Source: CAVAWX01 sp963642995 (GTDB lineage Bacteria; Actinomycetota; Coriobacteriia; Coriobacteriales; QAMH01). Taken from it: a stretch of 52,186 nucleotides of DNA. The position numbers and the translations under genes are program-made. The stretch covers positions 1 through 52,186 of the forward strand of contig CAVIIZ010000006.1 in NCBI GenBank assembly GCA_963642995.1, given 5' to 3'. Within the stretch, counting starts at the first letter, position 1; every line of letters starts with the position of its first letter. Below the pieces are notes generated by a model. The model was not told where the DNA came from. It saw nothing but the letters and a program-made list of their open reading frames with translations, and searched no databases. Below, piece after piece: positions 32,701 to 40,342 of the stretch.

Positions 32701-33808
32701 GCGCGGCCAGCTCGTCGAGCCACTGGCAGTAGCCCCAGGCGAGTATGCCGCCGACGCGGTAGCCGTGCCGGAAGAGCAGGCTCTCGTCGCGCTCGGGCAG
32801 CACCATGGTGCGGCAGACGAGCGAGCGGTAGAAGCTCGCGGCCAGGCAGTCGTCGTCCACGCCCAGCCCGCGCGTGGTGCGGCGCAGGTCGGGCCACCAC
32901 ACGGCGTCCAGGCCGTGCTCGCGGGCGCGGGCCACGTCGACGCGCTCGTTGTCGCCCACGTGCACGATGCGCCGCCCGGCGAAATCGGCGGCCAGGACGT
33001 CGAAGAGGCCGCCGTCGCCTTTCTGGCAGCCGCGCTCGCTGGACAGGTAGATCTCGCTCCAGCCGTCGTAGCCGTTGCGGTGCAGCAGGTCTTCCAGCAC
33101 GGCGCGCGGCAGGTACATGTCGCTCGTGACGACGACGGTCTTGCCCGCGTCGCGCACGGCGTCAAAGACCCGGCGCATGGTCGAGCCGGCCGTGCACAGC
33201 AGCTGCTCGAGCTGTATCTCGCGCTGCTCGACGTCTGCGCCGAAGCCCAGGCCGGCCTCGAGCGCCGCGTAGATGTCGTCGAGTGCGATCTCTCGCGCGC
33301 CCGTGCGCGCTAGGGCCGTCCGGCGGCAGCGCCCCTCGACCTCCTTGCGCACGCGGTGGAAATTGGAAAAGCCCGTCTGCCGGCCGAGCACGTGGAAGAG
33401 GTCGTCGGGGCGGTCGACCTTGCGTACGAGCAGGGTGTCGAACACGTCGAAGGACACGACGTCGTAGGAGAGCAGGCGCGCGACGAGCTCGGCCTCGCCC
33501 GGGCGCTCCGGCGCGTCGCGCAGCCAGTAGTCCAGCCCGTCTGCCTCGACGTCGGCGTTCGGGTCGGTGCAGCCGGCCGGCACGGGCACACGCTCGAGGT
33601 CCTCCCTGCGACGGGCGGCGCGGTTCAACCGCCGCACATACGCCCAGCTCTCCTTCAGGTGGCGCTTTATCCACCCCGGGTTCGCGCGGCGCAGGCGCAT
33701 GAAGGCGCGCTCGGCCTCCTTGTCGCGGAAAAGGAGACGCCTTGCGCAATCTGCATCCACGTGCGCCCGCGCGAAACGTGCAAGCCGGGATTTCACCCCA
33801 CGGTTCAT
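29732..33808 (-). CDS. Large HAD-like / GT4 glycosyltransferase multidomain protein
   Basis: 1358 residues. Residues about 115-310 are a HAD-like phosphatase domain: SFDVFDTLLVRK (119-130), VTSDMYLP (227-234), K263 and HVGDNERVDV (283-292). Residues about 330-730 form an uncharacterised middle region often attached to such HAD domains in glycan clusters (FSARDCEIIHRIYRAHFGG, VVDVGWAGTCVRAL). A PSAAGE-repeat linker leads to a GT4-like domain (about 755-1140) with VSPEMAYTGALGSLLRMA, FIQLGSIEQRKGYDVLLRAW and SRDESCSLPALEAC. The last 200 residues are unrecognised. ATG 33808 has AAAGGGG upstream. It is probably a cytosolic multi-step enzyme of surface glycan assembly; the HAD domain may dephosphorylate or be structural. 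It is convergent with copy B, whose stop lies 34 bases away. Confidence 0.82.
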   Translation of the reverse strand: MNRGVKSRLARFARAHVDADCARRLLFRDKEAERAFMRLRRANPGWIKRHLKESWAYVRRLNRAARRREDLERVPVPAGCTDPNADVEADGLDYWLRDAPERPGEAELVARLLSYDVVSFDVFDTLLVRKVDRPDDLFHVLGRQTGFSNFHRVRKEVEGRCRRTALARTGAREIALDDIYAALEAGLGFGADVEQREIQLEQLLCTAGSTMRRVFDAVRDAGKTVVVTSDMYLPRAVLEDLLHRNGYDGWSEIYLSSERGCQKGDGGLFDVLAADFAGRRIVHVGDNERVDVARAREHGLDAVWWPDLRRTTRGLGVDDDCLAASFYRSLVCRTMVLPERDESLLFRHGYRVGGILAWGYCQWLDELAAREGCDRILFSARDCEIIHRIYRAHFGGHDARYLQISRRAIMQVAGGPYAYSYLRRCLLYWAHEHARSKPLSTIFAEAGFAYLVPELEKHDIDPSAFPCLIRADRLESFLHGCRGLVEAQAACNREAARAYFADMLSGARKVLVVDVGWAGTCVRALASFVREHMPETHVELVGALLCSNRSDTVAGALEAGETFVYAGDLRHDRDLLARLTPEDWHDMEELERLHMPLEYLFTSKDASLAAYDLDDGRRPLLVPMPHAPANGAEIDEIQRGMLAFADDWREATCGLGFEPRVGAYTALGPLAAALGRPAYCCAVYGRFAYDMATVPGATSLGRPFAQLYPPEVQEQARRLLAQAGPLVASAGVAEPSAAGEDASEPSAAGESAAAGRVLLVSPEMAYTGALGSLLRMARVLLAAGYAVEVWAARSGPFEEQFARLGVEVRVVSAADVGRRENIERAGRFSACICNAIGTAPFVAALRRRLPLVWYIREATNLPFFLAGDPLRARLLRKHRGVVCVSEYAAQAISPYTGRPPRVVHNSVEDMAAAAAPHVPGTGEAVTFIQLGSIEQRKGYDVLLRAWQGMPEDYRRRSRLRFAGAPIQSSTAFCSWLFAEVDKTEGVEYLGLITDAAEKTRAVSKADVVVVASRDESCSLPALEACMLSRPLVVTENVGAKYMVGPENGLVVATGDVEALRGALMHMIDARGRLADMGAASRRIYEQEASMQSYARGIVQMVEDARADFHPVRDVLLRHARKGRAVADAPLARVRLARPQLLSPAQAPAELSWPGVRVYGGRAAGGQGFYLLVKEGAAPAREMLSSLARGASLCPGAIVCNRADLPLFRPDGSLRAHAGWFADYRFIRDTPTHRLVPDMSCGVLVSETLLSDAAARAVFAACDPGPFTLALAACAAGRPVVLSLRYLQACPGAVRAADVAGMPDAAWDMQVAASLEALGARFPQETRAVLERLRGLTPEGVFAAAADFPLAAVFPPSGD

Positions 33809-33851
33809 CTTGAAGGCGCTGCCCCTTTCCCATGCTCTCCCGCACACATCT

Positions 33852-33863
33852 GCACATGTGCAT
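33852..33863. promoter_or_regulatory. 12-bp palindrome TGCACATGTGCA in the divergent gap
   Basis: A perfect palindrome in the 195-base region between the HAD-GT4 gene and ugd. It is followed by a second inverted repeat, GCGCAT and ATGCGC around GATACTAG (33868-33887). Both sit where divergent promoters are expected. Confidence 0.3.
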
Positions 33864-33899
33864 TTCGCGCATGATACTAGATGCGCAGGTTCAAGGGGC

Positions 33900-33905
33900 T
33901 ACAAT
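33900..33905 (+). promoter_or_regulatory. Candidate -10 for ugd
   Basis: TACAAT in the context GGGGCTACAATGCC, sharing CTACAATGC with the tRNA-Arg promoter; no clear -35. Transcription would start near 33912. The leader contains a small hairpin GACCGA/TCGGTC (33953-33969). Confidence 0.4.
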
Positions 33906-34003
33906 GCCTGCACCGAAAATGAAGGCTGGCACAAATCGATTCGGCGAAAAAAGACCGAGGCCGTCGGTCGGCGAGCCGAAAGGGACTTCGAGAAGGGCGA
34001 AAA

Positions 34004-35242
34004 ATGGGCAGCAACATCGTCGTCGTGGGCACGGGCTATGTCGGCCTGTCCATCGCGTGCCTGCTGGGGCGCCGCAACCACGTGCGCGCCATCGACCTCG
34101 TGCCCGAGAAGGTGCAGCTGGTCAACGCGGGGAAAAGCCCCATCAAAGACCCCGAGATCGAGGCGTTTCTGGCCGGCGGCTCCCTCGACCTGTCCGCCTC
34201 GACGGATTCGACGGGCGCCTACGCGGATGCCGACTACATAGTCGTCGCGACGCCCACCGACTACGACAGCGAGAAGAACTTCTTCGACACGAGGAGCATC
34301 GAGGGCGTGCTCGACGACATCGCCGCCGAGGGCACGCAGGCCACGGTGGTCGTCAAGTCCACGGTGCCCGTCGGCTACACCGAAGGCGTCGCCGGACGCT
34401 ATCCGGATTTGGCCATCGTCTTCTCGCCGGAGTTCCTGCGCGAGGGGCGCGCGCTTTTCGACAACCTGCACCCGAGCCGCATCGTCGTGGGCGCGCCCTT
34501 CCACAACGAGGCGCTCGTAAAACGCGCCCGCGGGTTCGCCGCGCTTTTGGCCGAGGCAGCCGACGAGGACAGCGCCGACATCCCGGCGATCGTCATGGGC
34601 TCCACCGAGGCCGAGGCCGTCAAGCTCTTCTCCAACACCTACCTTGCCATGCGCGTGGCCTATTTCAACGAGCTGGACACCTACGCCGAACAGCAGGGTC
34701 TCGACGCGGGCGAGATCATCACCGGGATGGGGCTGGACCGGCGCATCGGCGAGCGGTACAACAACCCCTCCTTCGGCTATGGCGGCTACTGCCTGCCCAA
34801 GGACTCCAAGCAGCTTTTGGCCAACTTCGCCGACGTGCCCCAGCAGATCATGGGCGCCGTCGTCGAGGCCAACCGCACGCGCAAGGACTACATCGCCGCC
34901 CGCGCGATAGAGCTGGCCGAGCAAAACCACCTGCGCGACGGGCGCGACCCCGCCGCGCGCCTCGTCGTCGGCATCTACCGCCTGACGATGAAAAAGGACA
35001 GCGACAATTTCCGCCATTCCTCGATTCTGGGCGTCATGCGCCGGCTGGAGAAAAGCGGGGTGACGGTGCTGGTCTACGAGCCGGCCTACGCGAAAAGCGA
35101 CATATACGGCGACGAGGTCACGCACGACCTGGCGGCGTTCAAAGCGCGCTGCGACGTCGTCTTGGCCAACCGCTTCGACGACGAGCTGGCCGATGTCGCG
35201 GACAGCAAGGTCTACACGCGCGATTTGTTCAAGAGGGACTGA
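34004..35242 (+). CDS. ugd: UDP-glucose 6-dehydrogenase
   Basis: Two-step NAD-dependent oxidation of UDP-glucose to UDP-glucuronate (412 residues). The N-terminal NAD fold has VVVGTGYVGLS (6-16). VATPTDYD, KSTVPVGYT and SPEFLREGRA are conserved. The catalytic cysteine C263 lies in FGYGGYCLPKDSKQL, and the UDP-binding C-terminal domain follows. ATG 34004 has GAGAAGGG upstream. Other UDP-sugar dehydrogenases share the fold, so the exact sugar could differ, but the motifs fit glucose best. The next gene, a GT2 with ATP-grasp, starts 44 bases later on the same strand. Confidence 0.93.
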   Translation: MGSNIVVVGTGYVGLSIACLLGRRNHVRAIDLVPEKVQLVNAGKSPIKDPEIEAFLAGGSLDLSASTDSTGAYADADYIVVATPTDYDSEKNFFDTRSIEGVLDDIAAEGTQATVVVKSTVPVGYTEGVAGRYPDLAIVFSPEFLREGRALFDNLHPSRIVVGAPFHNEALVKRARGFAALLAEAADEDSADIPAIVMGSTEAEAVKLFSNTYLAMRVAYFNELDTYAEQQGLDAGEIITGMGLDRRIGERYNNPSFGYGGYCLPKDSKQLLANFADVPQQIMGAVVEANRTRKDYIAARAIELAEQNHLRDGRDPAARLVVGIYRLTMKKDSDNFRHSSILGVMRRLEKSGVTVLVYEPAYAKSDIYGDEVTHDLAAFKARCDVVLANRFDDELADVADSKVYTRDLFKRD

Positions 35243-35286
35243 CGCCGCCCGCCGCGGCGGATTTCATGATGAAAGAGGGAGAAGAG

Positions 35287-37398
35287 ATGCTCGAAACAGG
35301 CACGGCAGCACGAGAAACGCAGGCAGGGCAGGCGGCGCCCCCGAAGGTCTCCGTCGTCATCCCCGCCTACAACTCCGAGCGCTACCTGCGCCAGTGCCTG
35401 GACAGCGTGCTGTCCCAGACGCTTTCCGACATAGAGGTCGTCTGCGTCAACGACGGCTCCACCGACGCGACGCTGCAGATCATGCGCGACTACGAGGCCC
35501 GCGACCCGCGCGTGCACGTCATCGACAAGGCAAACGCAGGCTACGGAGCCGGCATCAACGACGGCTTTGCGGCGGCGACGGGCGAATACGTCGCCATACT
35601 CGAATCCGACGACTACGTCTTGCCGACCATGTACGAGACCTACTGGCGCGCGGCCTGCGACGCCGGCAAGCCCGACCTCGTGCGCGGCAACTGGTTCAAG
35701 TTCATGGGAGACGGACCGAGCCAAAAGCGCATCCCGCGCCAGCCCACCGAGATAAGGGCCTGGTACGGGCACGTTTTCGACCCGTCGAAAGACCCGATGA
35801 CCTTGCGCCTGTTCGGCATCAACCAGCCCGGCATATACCGGCGCGCCTTCATCGTCGAAAACGGCATCCGCTTGAACGAGAGCCCCGGCGCCTCCTACCA
35901 GGACAACGGCCTGTTCTTCCAGCTCATGTGCCTCGCGCATTCCTGCATCCTGATCGAGGACCGCCTCTACATGCTGCGCCGCGACAACCCCGACAGCTCC
36001 TTCTACTCGAAGGGCAAGGTGTTCGCCCTGTGCGGCGAATACGATTTCATCCGCGACTTCATGAAGAAGCACCCCGAACTCGGGCAAGAGCGCCTCGAGC
36101 TGGCCGCCGTCAAGCGCTTCCACAACTATAAATGGACCATGAACCGCATCGCCCCCGAGCTGCGCTATACCTTCGCCGAGCGCTTCCATGACGATTTTGC
36201 CACACTCGACGCCGCAGGCGAGCTGAACCGCGAGCACTTCACCGCGATCGAGTGGAGCATGTTGCAGGCCGTCCTCTCCTCGGCCCATCTCTACTACCTC
36301 CTCCACCGGCAAAACAAGATGACGGGCAATGAGCGTCGGCAGAAGAACCGTCTGAAAAACAGCAGGGAGTACCGCATGGGGCGCAAGCTGCTGAAGCTGC
36401 CGCGTCTGATTCTCGGGCGGTCCGAAGGCACAGGCGCGCCCCACGACGAGGCCGCATCCGAATTCATCCGCCCGGAGGGCTTCATGGGCGCGCCGCTGGA
36501 CTGGAGCCGCGTGCCCGAGAACATACCCGAGAGCCTGCGCGGATGGTACACGGCGAAAACCAGCGAGGCGCTCGACTTCGACGACGTGCGCACCTACAAC
36601 CAAAAGGCCCAATGGCTCAAGCTCTTCGACGCCACTCCGGAAAAAACCCGCCTGGCCGACAAGTACCTCGTGCGCGACTGGGTGGCCGAGCGCATCGGCG
36701 AGCGCTACCTCATCCCCCTGCTCGGCGTCTACGACACGGCCGACGAGATCGACTTCTCCGCCCTGCCCGAGGCTTTCGTCTTGAAAACCAACCACGGCAG
36801 CGGCGGCGTTTGCGTCGTGGACGGAACGCACGCAGCCGATACCGCGAAAATACGCCGCGACCTGTCCACGAGCTTGAGCAAGAACTTCGCGCTACAGCAC
36901 GGCTACGAGATCCACTACATGAACATCCCGCCCAAGATCGTCGCGGAGGAAAACATCGATCGGGCCGCAACCGGGCTTGTCGAATACAAGGTCAACTGCT
37001 TCGGCGGCAAGCCGCATTCCGTGTGGTGCTCCACAGGCCTGACGGGCAAGGCGAAGCACTGCCGCGATTGCTACGACACAAACTGGAACCTGCTGCCCCA
37101 TCTCGCCTCATATCCAAATCTCGACGCCGGCGTGCCCCGCCCGGACAACTTGGACGAGTTGCTCGACGTCGCCTCCAAGCTCTCGCAAGGCTTCGCACAC
37201 GTCCGCGTCGACCTTTTCGAGGTGGAGGGCAGGGTATATTTCGGCGAAATGACCTTCACGCCGACCAGTGGCATAATCAGCTTCAACCCGCCAGAGGCAA
37301 GATGGGACTACGGCAGGCTCATCGAGCTGCCCGAAAAGCGCGACACGAGGTTGCTCGACCAGATCGCCGCCTGGCGCGCCGAGGCGCTCGGGCTGTAG
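35287..37398 (+). CDS. GT2 glycosyltransferase fused to TupA-like ATP-grasp ligase
   Basis: 703 residues. Residues 20-330 are GT2: VSVVIPAYNSERYLRQCLDS, VVCVNDGSTDATL and ILESDDYVLP. Residues about 415-690 resemble the TupA-like ATP-grasp family: YNQKAQWLKLFD, KYLVRDWV, FVLKTNHGSGG (about 497-507), PPKIVAEENI, EYKVNCFGG and the metal/ATP site VRVDLFEVEGRVYFGEMTF. TupA is associated with teichuronopeptide synthesis in alkaliphilic Bacillus, and ATP-grasp enzymes join a carboxylate to an amine. ATG 35287 with AGGGAG 6 bases upstream is preferred over 35266 and 35269. Placed directly after ugd, it probably adds a sugar and amidates a uronic acid. Confidence 0.88.
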   Translation: MLETGTAARETQAGQAAPPKVSVVIPAYNSERYLRQCLDSVLSQTLSDIEVVCVNDGSTDATLQIMRDYEARDPRVHVIDKANAGYGAGINDGFAAATGEYVAILESDDYVLPTMYETYWRAACDAGKPDLVRGNWFKFMGDGPSQKRIPRQPTEIRAWYGHVFDPSKDPMTLRLFGINQPGIYRRAFIVENGIRLNESPGASYQDNGLFFQLMCLAHSCILIEDRLYMLRRDNPDSSFYSKGKVFALCGEYDFIRDFMKKHPELGQERLELAAVKRFHNYKWTMNRIAPELRYTFAERFHDDFATLDAAGELNREHFTAIEWSMLQAVLSSAHLYYLLHRQNKMTGNERRQKNRLKNSREYRMGRKLLKLPRLILGRSEGTGAPHDEAASEFIRPEGFMGAPLDWSRVPENIPESLRGWYTAKTSEALDFDDVRTYNQKAQWLKLFDATPEKTRLADKYLVRDWVAERIGERYLIPLLGVYDTADEIDFSALPEAFVLKTNHGSGGVCVVDGTHAADTAKIRRDLSTSLSKNFALQHGYEIHYMNIPPKIVAEENIDRAATGLVEYKVNCFGGKPHSVWCSTGLTGKAKHCRDCYDTNWNLLPHLASYPNLDAGVPRPDNLDELLDVASKLSQGFAHVRVDLFEVEGRVYFGEMTFTPTSGIISFNPPEARWDYGRLIELPEKRDTRLLDQIAAWRAEALGL

Positions 37399-37426
37399 GC
37401 TGCCGCTTTAGCGCACGGCACGGCAC

Positions 37427-37456
37427 TCGCTCGCGCGACGCCTCTTGCGCGAGCGA
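37427..37456. terminator. Bidirectional stem-loop between convergent genes
   Basis: TCGCTCGCGC (37427-37436) and GCGCGAGCGA (37447-37456) form a perfect 10-bp stem with a 10-base loop, filling most of the 60-base gap between two convergent stops. There is no U-tract on either strand. Confidence 0.6.
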
Positions 37457-37458
37457 CG

Positions 37459-39924
37459 TCACACGATGCCGTCTGCGCGCATCACCTGCATCAGGCGCTC
37501 CGTGTTCTTGCCGTCGTGAAAACTGACGATCTGGCGGTAGCGCCGCAGGTGCTCGTCGCTTTGCCCCGAGGCATATGCCCTCTCTATCAACGTGCGCAGC
37601 TTCGGGCGGACAAGAACCTCGCCGGCGCCGCGCGGCCCGTCGCATTCACCGCAAACGCTCGCAGAGCTGCCTGCGCCAACACCAGGCCCGGCCTCTTTTT
37701 CGCCGTCGTAGACCTCTCCGAACGCCAGCTCGCGCGTGAGCATCAGATGCGTGCCCGGCCCGTACTCGTGCATGCACTCGTCGAGCTCTTCCCAATCGAA
37801 GATGACGTTCGCGCCGCGGTAGAACGCGTCGAAGGAGATGGAGGAGTAATCCGTGACGAGCAGTTTCACCCGCTGCAAGACCTCGTCGTAGGGCGTCTCG
37901 TCCACTATGTAGGGTGCAAGCGGCGAATCTAGATAGCGCGCGCACGCCTTGAAACGCGGGTGTATCAAGATGCGCAACTTCGGTCGCAGCCGCTCGGGGA
38001 CCGCCTCGCATATCCCGACGAGGAAGCGGTGGTAGCCCGTCTGGGTGAACGCGCTGCGCGCGACGCCCTCTTCCCAGGGGCGCCACGTCGGCATGACGGC
38101 GATGAGATCGGCGTCCGCGTCCCAAGCGTTCGCGTCGTATTTCGGCAGGCCGCACACGTACAGCTCTTCAGGAGCGTAGCCGCCCGATTGCACGAAATGT
38201 CCCTTCTCCCGCTCGGAGGAAACCACGACGCGGCGCAACCCCTTCGAGCTAGTCGAAGCGAAGAAATCCCTGCCCGCGCTACCCAAAGTGACCATGTACA
38301 TGACTCCGTGCTGCAGGAAGGCGTAGTTGAAACGCGCCTCCTTCACGTGCCGGCGCACGAGGCGCGAGGACGAGTGCATGCCGATCAAATGCGCGATCGT
38401 TTCGGTGCCGATGAAGCTTTTCGCGGAGAAGACGAGGTGAAAATACGCAAACGAGCAACGCCTGACAAGCTGGGCCTGATAGGCAGGCCCGATGCGGCCG
38501 GACGCGAGCTCTCGGTTCAGCGCATCTCCGTCCAGGATGAAACGCGCCCGTCTGTCGCCCTCGTCCACGAGGCGCTCGTAGACGCGGCGGGCGCTTTCCT
38601 CGTAGCGCGAGGAGAACTTCTCCCACAAGACAATGTTCTCGTGCGCGGGCGAAAGCTTGGACAACGCCCAGGCCACGCGGATGCGGAGGCGGACGGCAGG
38701 CATGTCCGCCGGGTCGGTGTTTCGCGAGACGAGCTGGCAGAAGTTGGCAGCGGTCTGGCAGAGGAAGCAGGTGGTGCCGCTGCCTTCGTTCACGAGGATT
38801 TTCCCGACGCGCCCCGTGCCGCGTTTGCCGAAGTCGCGCCGGCAATAGCATATGTCCGAACGTCCCGCCAGCCCACCGGCCTCGAACGCCACGGCAAGCT
38901 TCGTGTCCAAAGGCAGATTCTCCGCCTGCTTTGCGTCGAGGGCAAAGGCGAAGGTCAGGGTGAAGGTGGTGCGGCCGGCCTCGACGCGCCCCCGCCATTG
39001 CGCCGGGTCGGCCTCGGACAAGACGACGCCCTCGGCCGTCTCGATCCGCAGCGACTCCGGCACGCCGAAACCATCCACAGCCTTCAAGGCGATGGTGCCC
39101 GAGAAGTGGAAGCCCTCGCCGTCGAGCCATGCGCGGCGGCCGAGCAGGGTCGCGGCGATAGTGCCGTCGAGGGCAGATGCGCGCGCCTCCTCGGAAAGAC
39201 GCGCATCTTCAAGGGAGACTCCGCAGATGCGGGCAGCCTTGAAACCGAGCAGGCGCTGCGCCTGGGCGATCGCGCCCAGCTCGCCCGGCAGCCCTTCGTG
39301 CACCAGCACGTCGACGGGCAGGCCGGCCGCCGAGAAGACATGGACAAGGTACTCGTTATGCGCCTCCAGAAAGACGATGCGGCCGAATTCGGGAACGGCG
39401 GCGGGCGCGGCGCCGCCGGCAGCGCCCCCAGGCCCTTCGCCATGCAAACCGCCCGCAGCAAAATCCTCGCGCGCGCGGTCCAGCAGGGCGCGCGCCTCGC
39501 GGGCAAGCGCCGGCCGCAGTTTCCGGGCGAAAACGCGCGCCGCCGCCGCGTAGCGTTTCGCCAAGGCGAGCATCACGTGCTCGGCAAAGCTCAGGTGCAC
39601 CCGCGCGTCGAAGATGTGCACGGGCACCGAGGCGTCCAGTTGCGCGACCAGCTCCTCGGCAGCGGCCATGGTCTGCGCGGCGACCAGCACGCATGCCCCC
39701 GCGCCGCGTCCTTCACCCGCGCCGCAGCCGCTCCTTTTCCCATCCGCCGCATCCGCGTCGGCGCGCGCCCCGTCCCCATCGGCTCCGGCGCCGCCGGCAC
39801 GGGCCGCGTCCTCCCCCGCGTCGAAGGCGCCCGCCGCCCGCAGCCGCTCGATGTCGCGGGCGGCCAGCTCGGCGCGCGCGCGGTTTTCCAGCGAGGTGAC
39901 GACGTAGCAGGTCATCGGGGGCAT
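37459..39924 (-). CDS. CDP-glycerol glycerophosphotransferase family protein (TagF-like C-terminal half)
   Basis: 821 residues. The C-terminal half (about 400-815) is the glycerophosphotransferase domain: YAFLQHGVMYM, VVSSEREKGHF, CGLPKYD, AVMPTWRPWEEG, ILIHPRF, LLVTDYSSISFDAFY, then an Ala/Gly-rich insertion, and the tail FHDGKNTERLMQVMRADGIV. The N-terminal half (about 70-390) is poorly recognisable and is interrupted by two low-complexity Ala/Gly/Asp-rich inserts (about residues 30-75 and 160-178). ATG 39924 has GGGGGAG about 10 bases upstream; ATG 39915 is possible. The gene begins 3 bases after tagD, which makes its CDP-glycerol substrate. A relic of a paralog lies at 27204. Confidence 0.9.
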   Translation of the reverse strand: MPPMTCYVVTSLENRARAELAARDIERLRAAGAFDAGEDAARAGGAGADGDGARADADAADGKRSGCGAGEGRGAGACVLVAAQTMAAAEELVAQLDASVPVHIFDARVHLSFAEHVMLALAKRYAAAARVFARKLRPALAREARALLDRAREDFAAGGLHGEGPGGAAGGAAPAAVPEFGRIVFLEAHNEYLVHVFSAAGLPVDVLVHEGLPGELGAIAQAQRLLGFKAARICGVSLEDARLSEEARASALDGTIAATLLGRRAWLDGEGFHFSGTIALKAVDGFGVPESLRIETAEGVVLSEADPAQWRGRVEAGRTTFTLTFAFALDAKQAENLPLDTKLAVAFEAGGLAGRSDICYCRRDFGKRGTGRVGKILVNEGSGTTCFLCQTAANFCQLVSRNTDPADMPAVRLRIRVAWALSKLSPAHENIVLWEKFSSRYEESARRVYERLVDEGDRRARFILDGDALNRELASGRIGPAYQAQLVRRCSFAYFHLVFSAKSFIGTETIAHLIGMHSSSRLVRRHVKEARFNYAFLQHGVMYMVTLGSAGRDFFASTSSKGLRRVVVSSEREKGHFVQSGGYAPEELYVCGLPKYDANAWDADADLIAVMPTWRPWEEGVARSAFTQTGYHRFLVGICEAVPERLRPKLRILIHPRFKACARYLDSPLAPYIVDETPYDEVLQRVKLLVTDYSSISFDAFYRGANVIFDWEELDECMHEYGPGTHLMLTRELAFGEVYDGEKEAGPGVGAGSSASVCGECDGPRGAGEVLVRPKLRTLIERAYASGQSDEHLRRYRQIVSFHDGKNTERLMQVMRADGIV

Positions 39925-39927
39925 GGC

Positions 39928-40335
39928 CTAGCGCTCCCCCTTGTTCAGCGCGTCTTTCACCTGCGAGGTCGATATGTCGGGGGTGCGCTCGAGGTAGACG
40001 ACGTCGCACAGGCCGCGCAGGCACTCGAAGCGCGGCGAGCCGGCCCAGTCGTCGCCCATCGCCACGACGTCGATGCGCATCTCGCGCACGTCGTCCGGTT
40101 TCTGGTCCCAGCTCTTCTCGGGAATGACGAGGTCGACGTAGCGCACGGCCTCGAGCATCTCCTTGCGCTTCTCGAACGTGTAGAAGCTCTCCTTGCCCTT
40201 CTCGGCGTCGAACTCGTCGGTGGACAGAGCTACGACCAGGTAGTCGCCCAGCTCGGCGGCGCGGCGCAGCAGGCGTATGTGCCCGTAGTGCAGCAAATCG
40301 AAGGTGCCGTAGGTGAGTATGCGTTTGGGCGCCAC
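39928..40335 (-). CDS. tagD: Glycerol-3-phosphate cytidylyltransferase
   Basis: Makes CDP-glycerol from CTP and glycerol-3-phosphate. 135 residues, the usual size. LTYGTFDLLHYGHIRLLRRA carries the HxGH nucleotidyltransferase motif (H16, H19), and RTPDISTSQVK matches the RTxGISTT motif. The start is GTG 40335 with AGGGAAG 5 bases upstream, 7 bases after the NYN gene stop. The glycerophosphotransferase gene follows 3 bases downstream, so donor synthesis and transfer are coupled. Confidence 0.95.
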   Translation of the reverse strand: MAPKRILTYGTFDLLHYGHIRLLRRAAELGDYLVVALSTDEFDAEKGKESFYTFEKRKEMLEAVRYVDLVIPEKSWDQKPDDVREMRIDVVAMGDDWAGSPRFECLRGLCDVVYLERTPDISTSQVKDALNKGER

Positions 40336-40342
40336 CGCTTCC

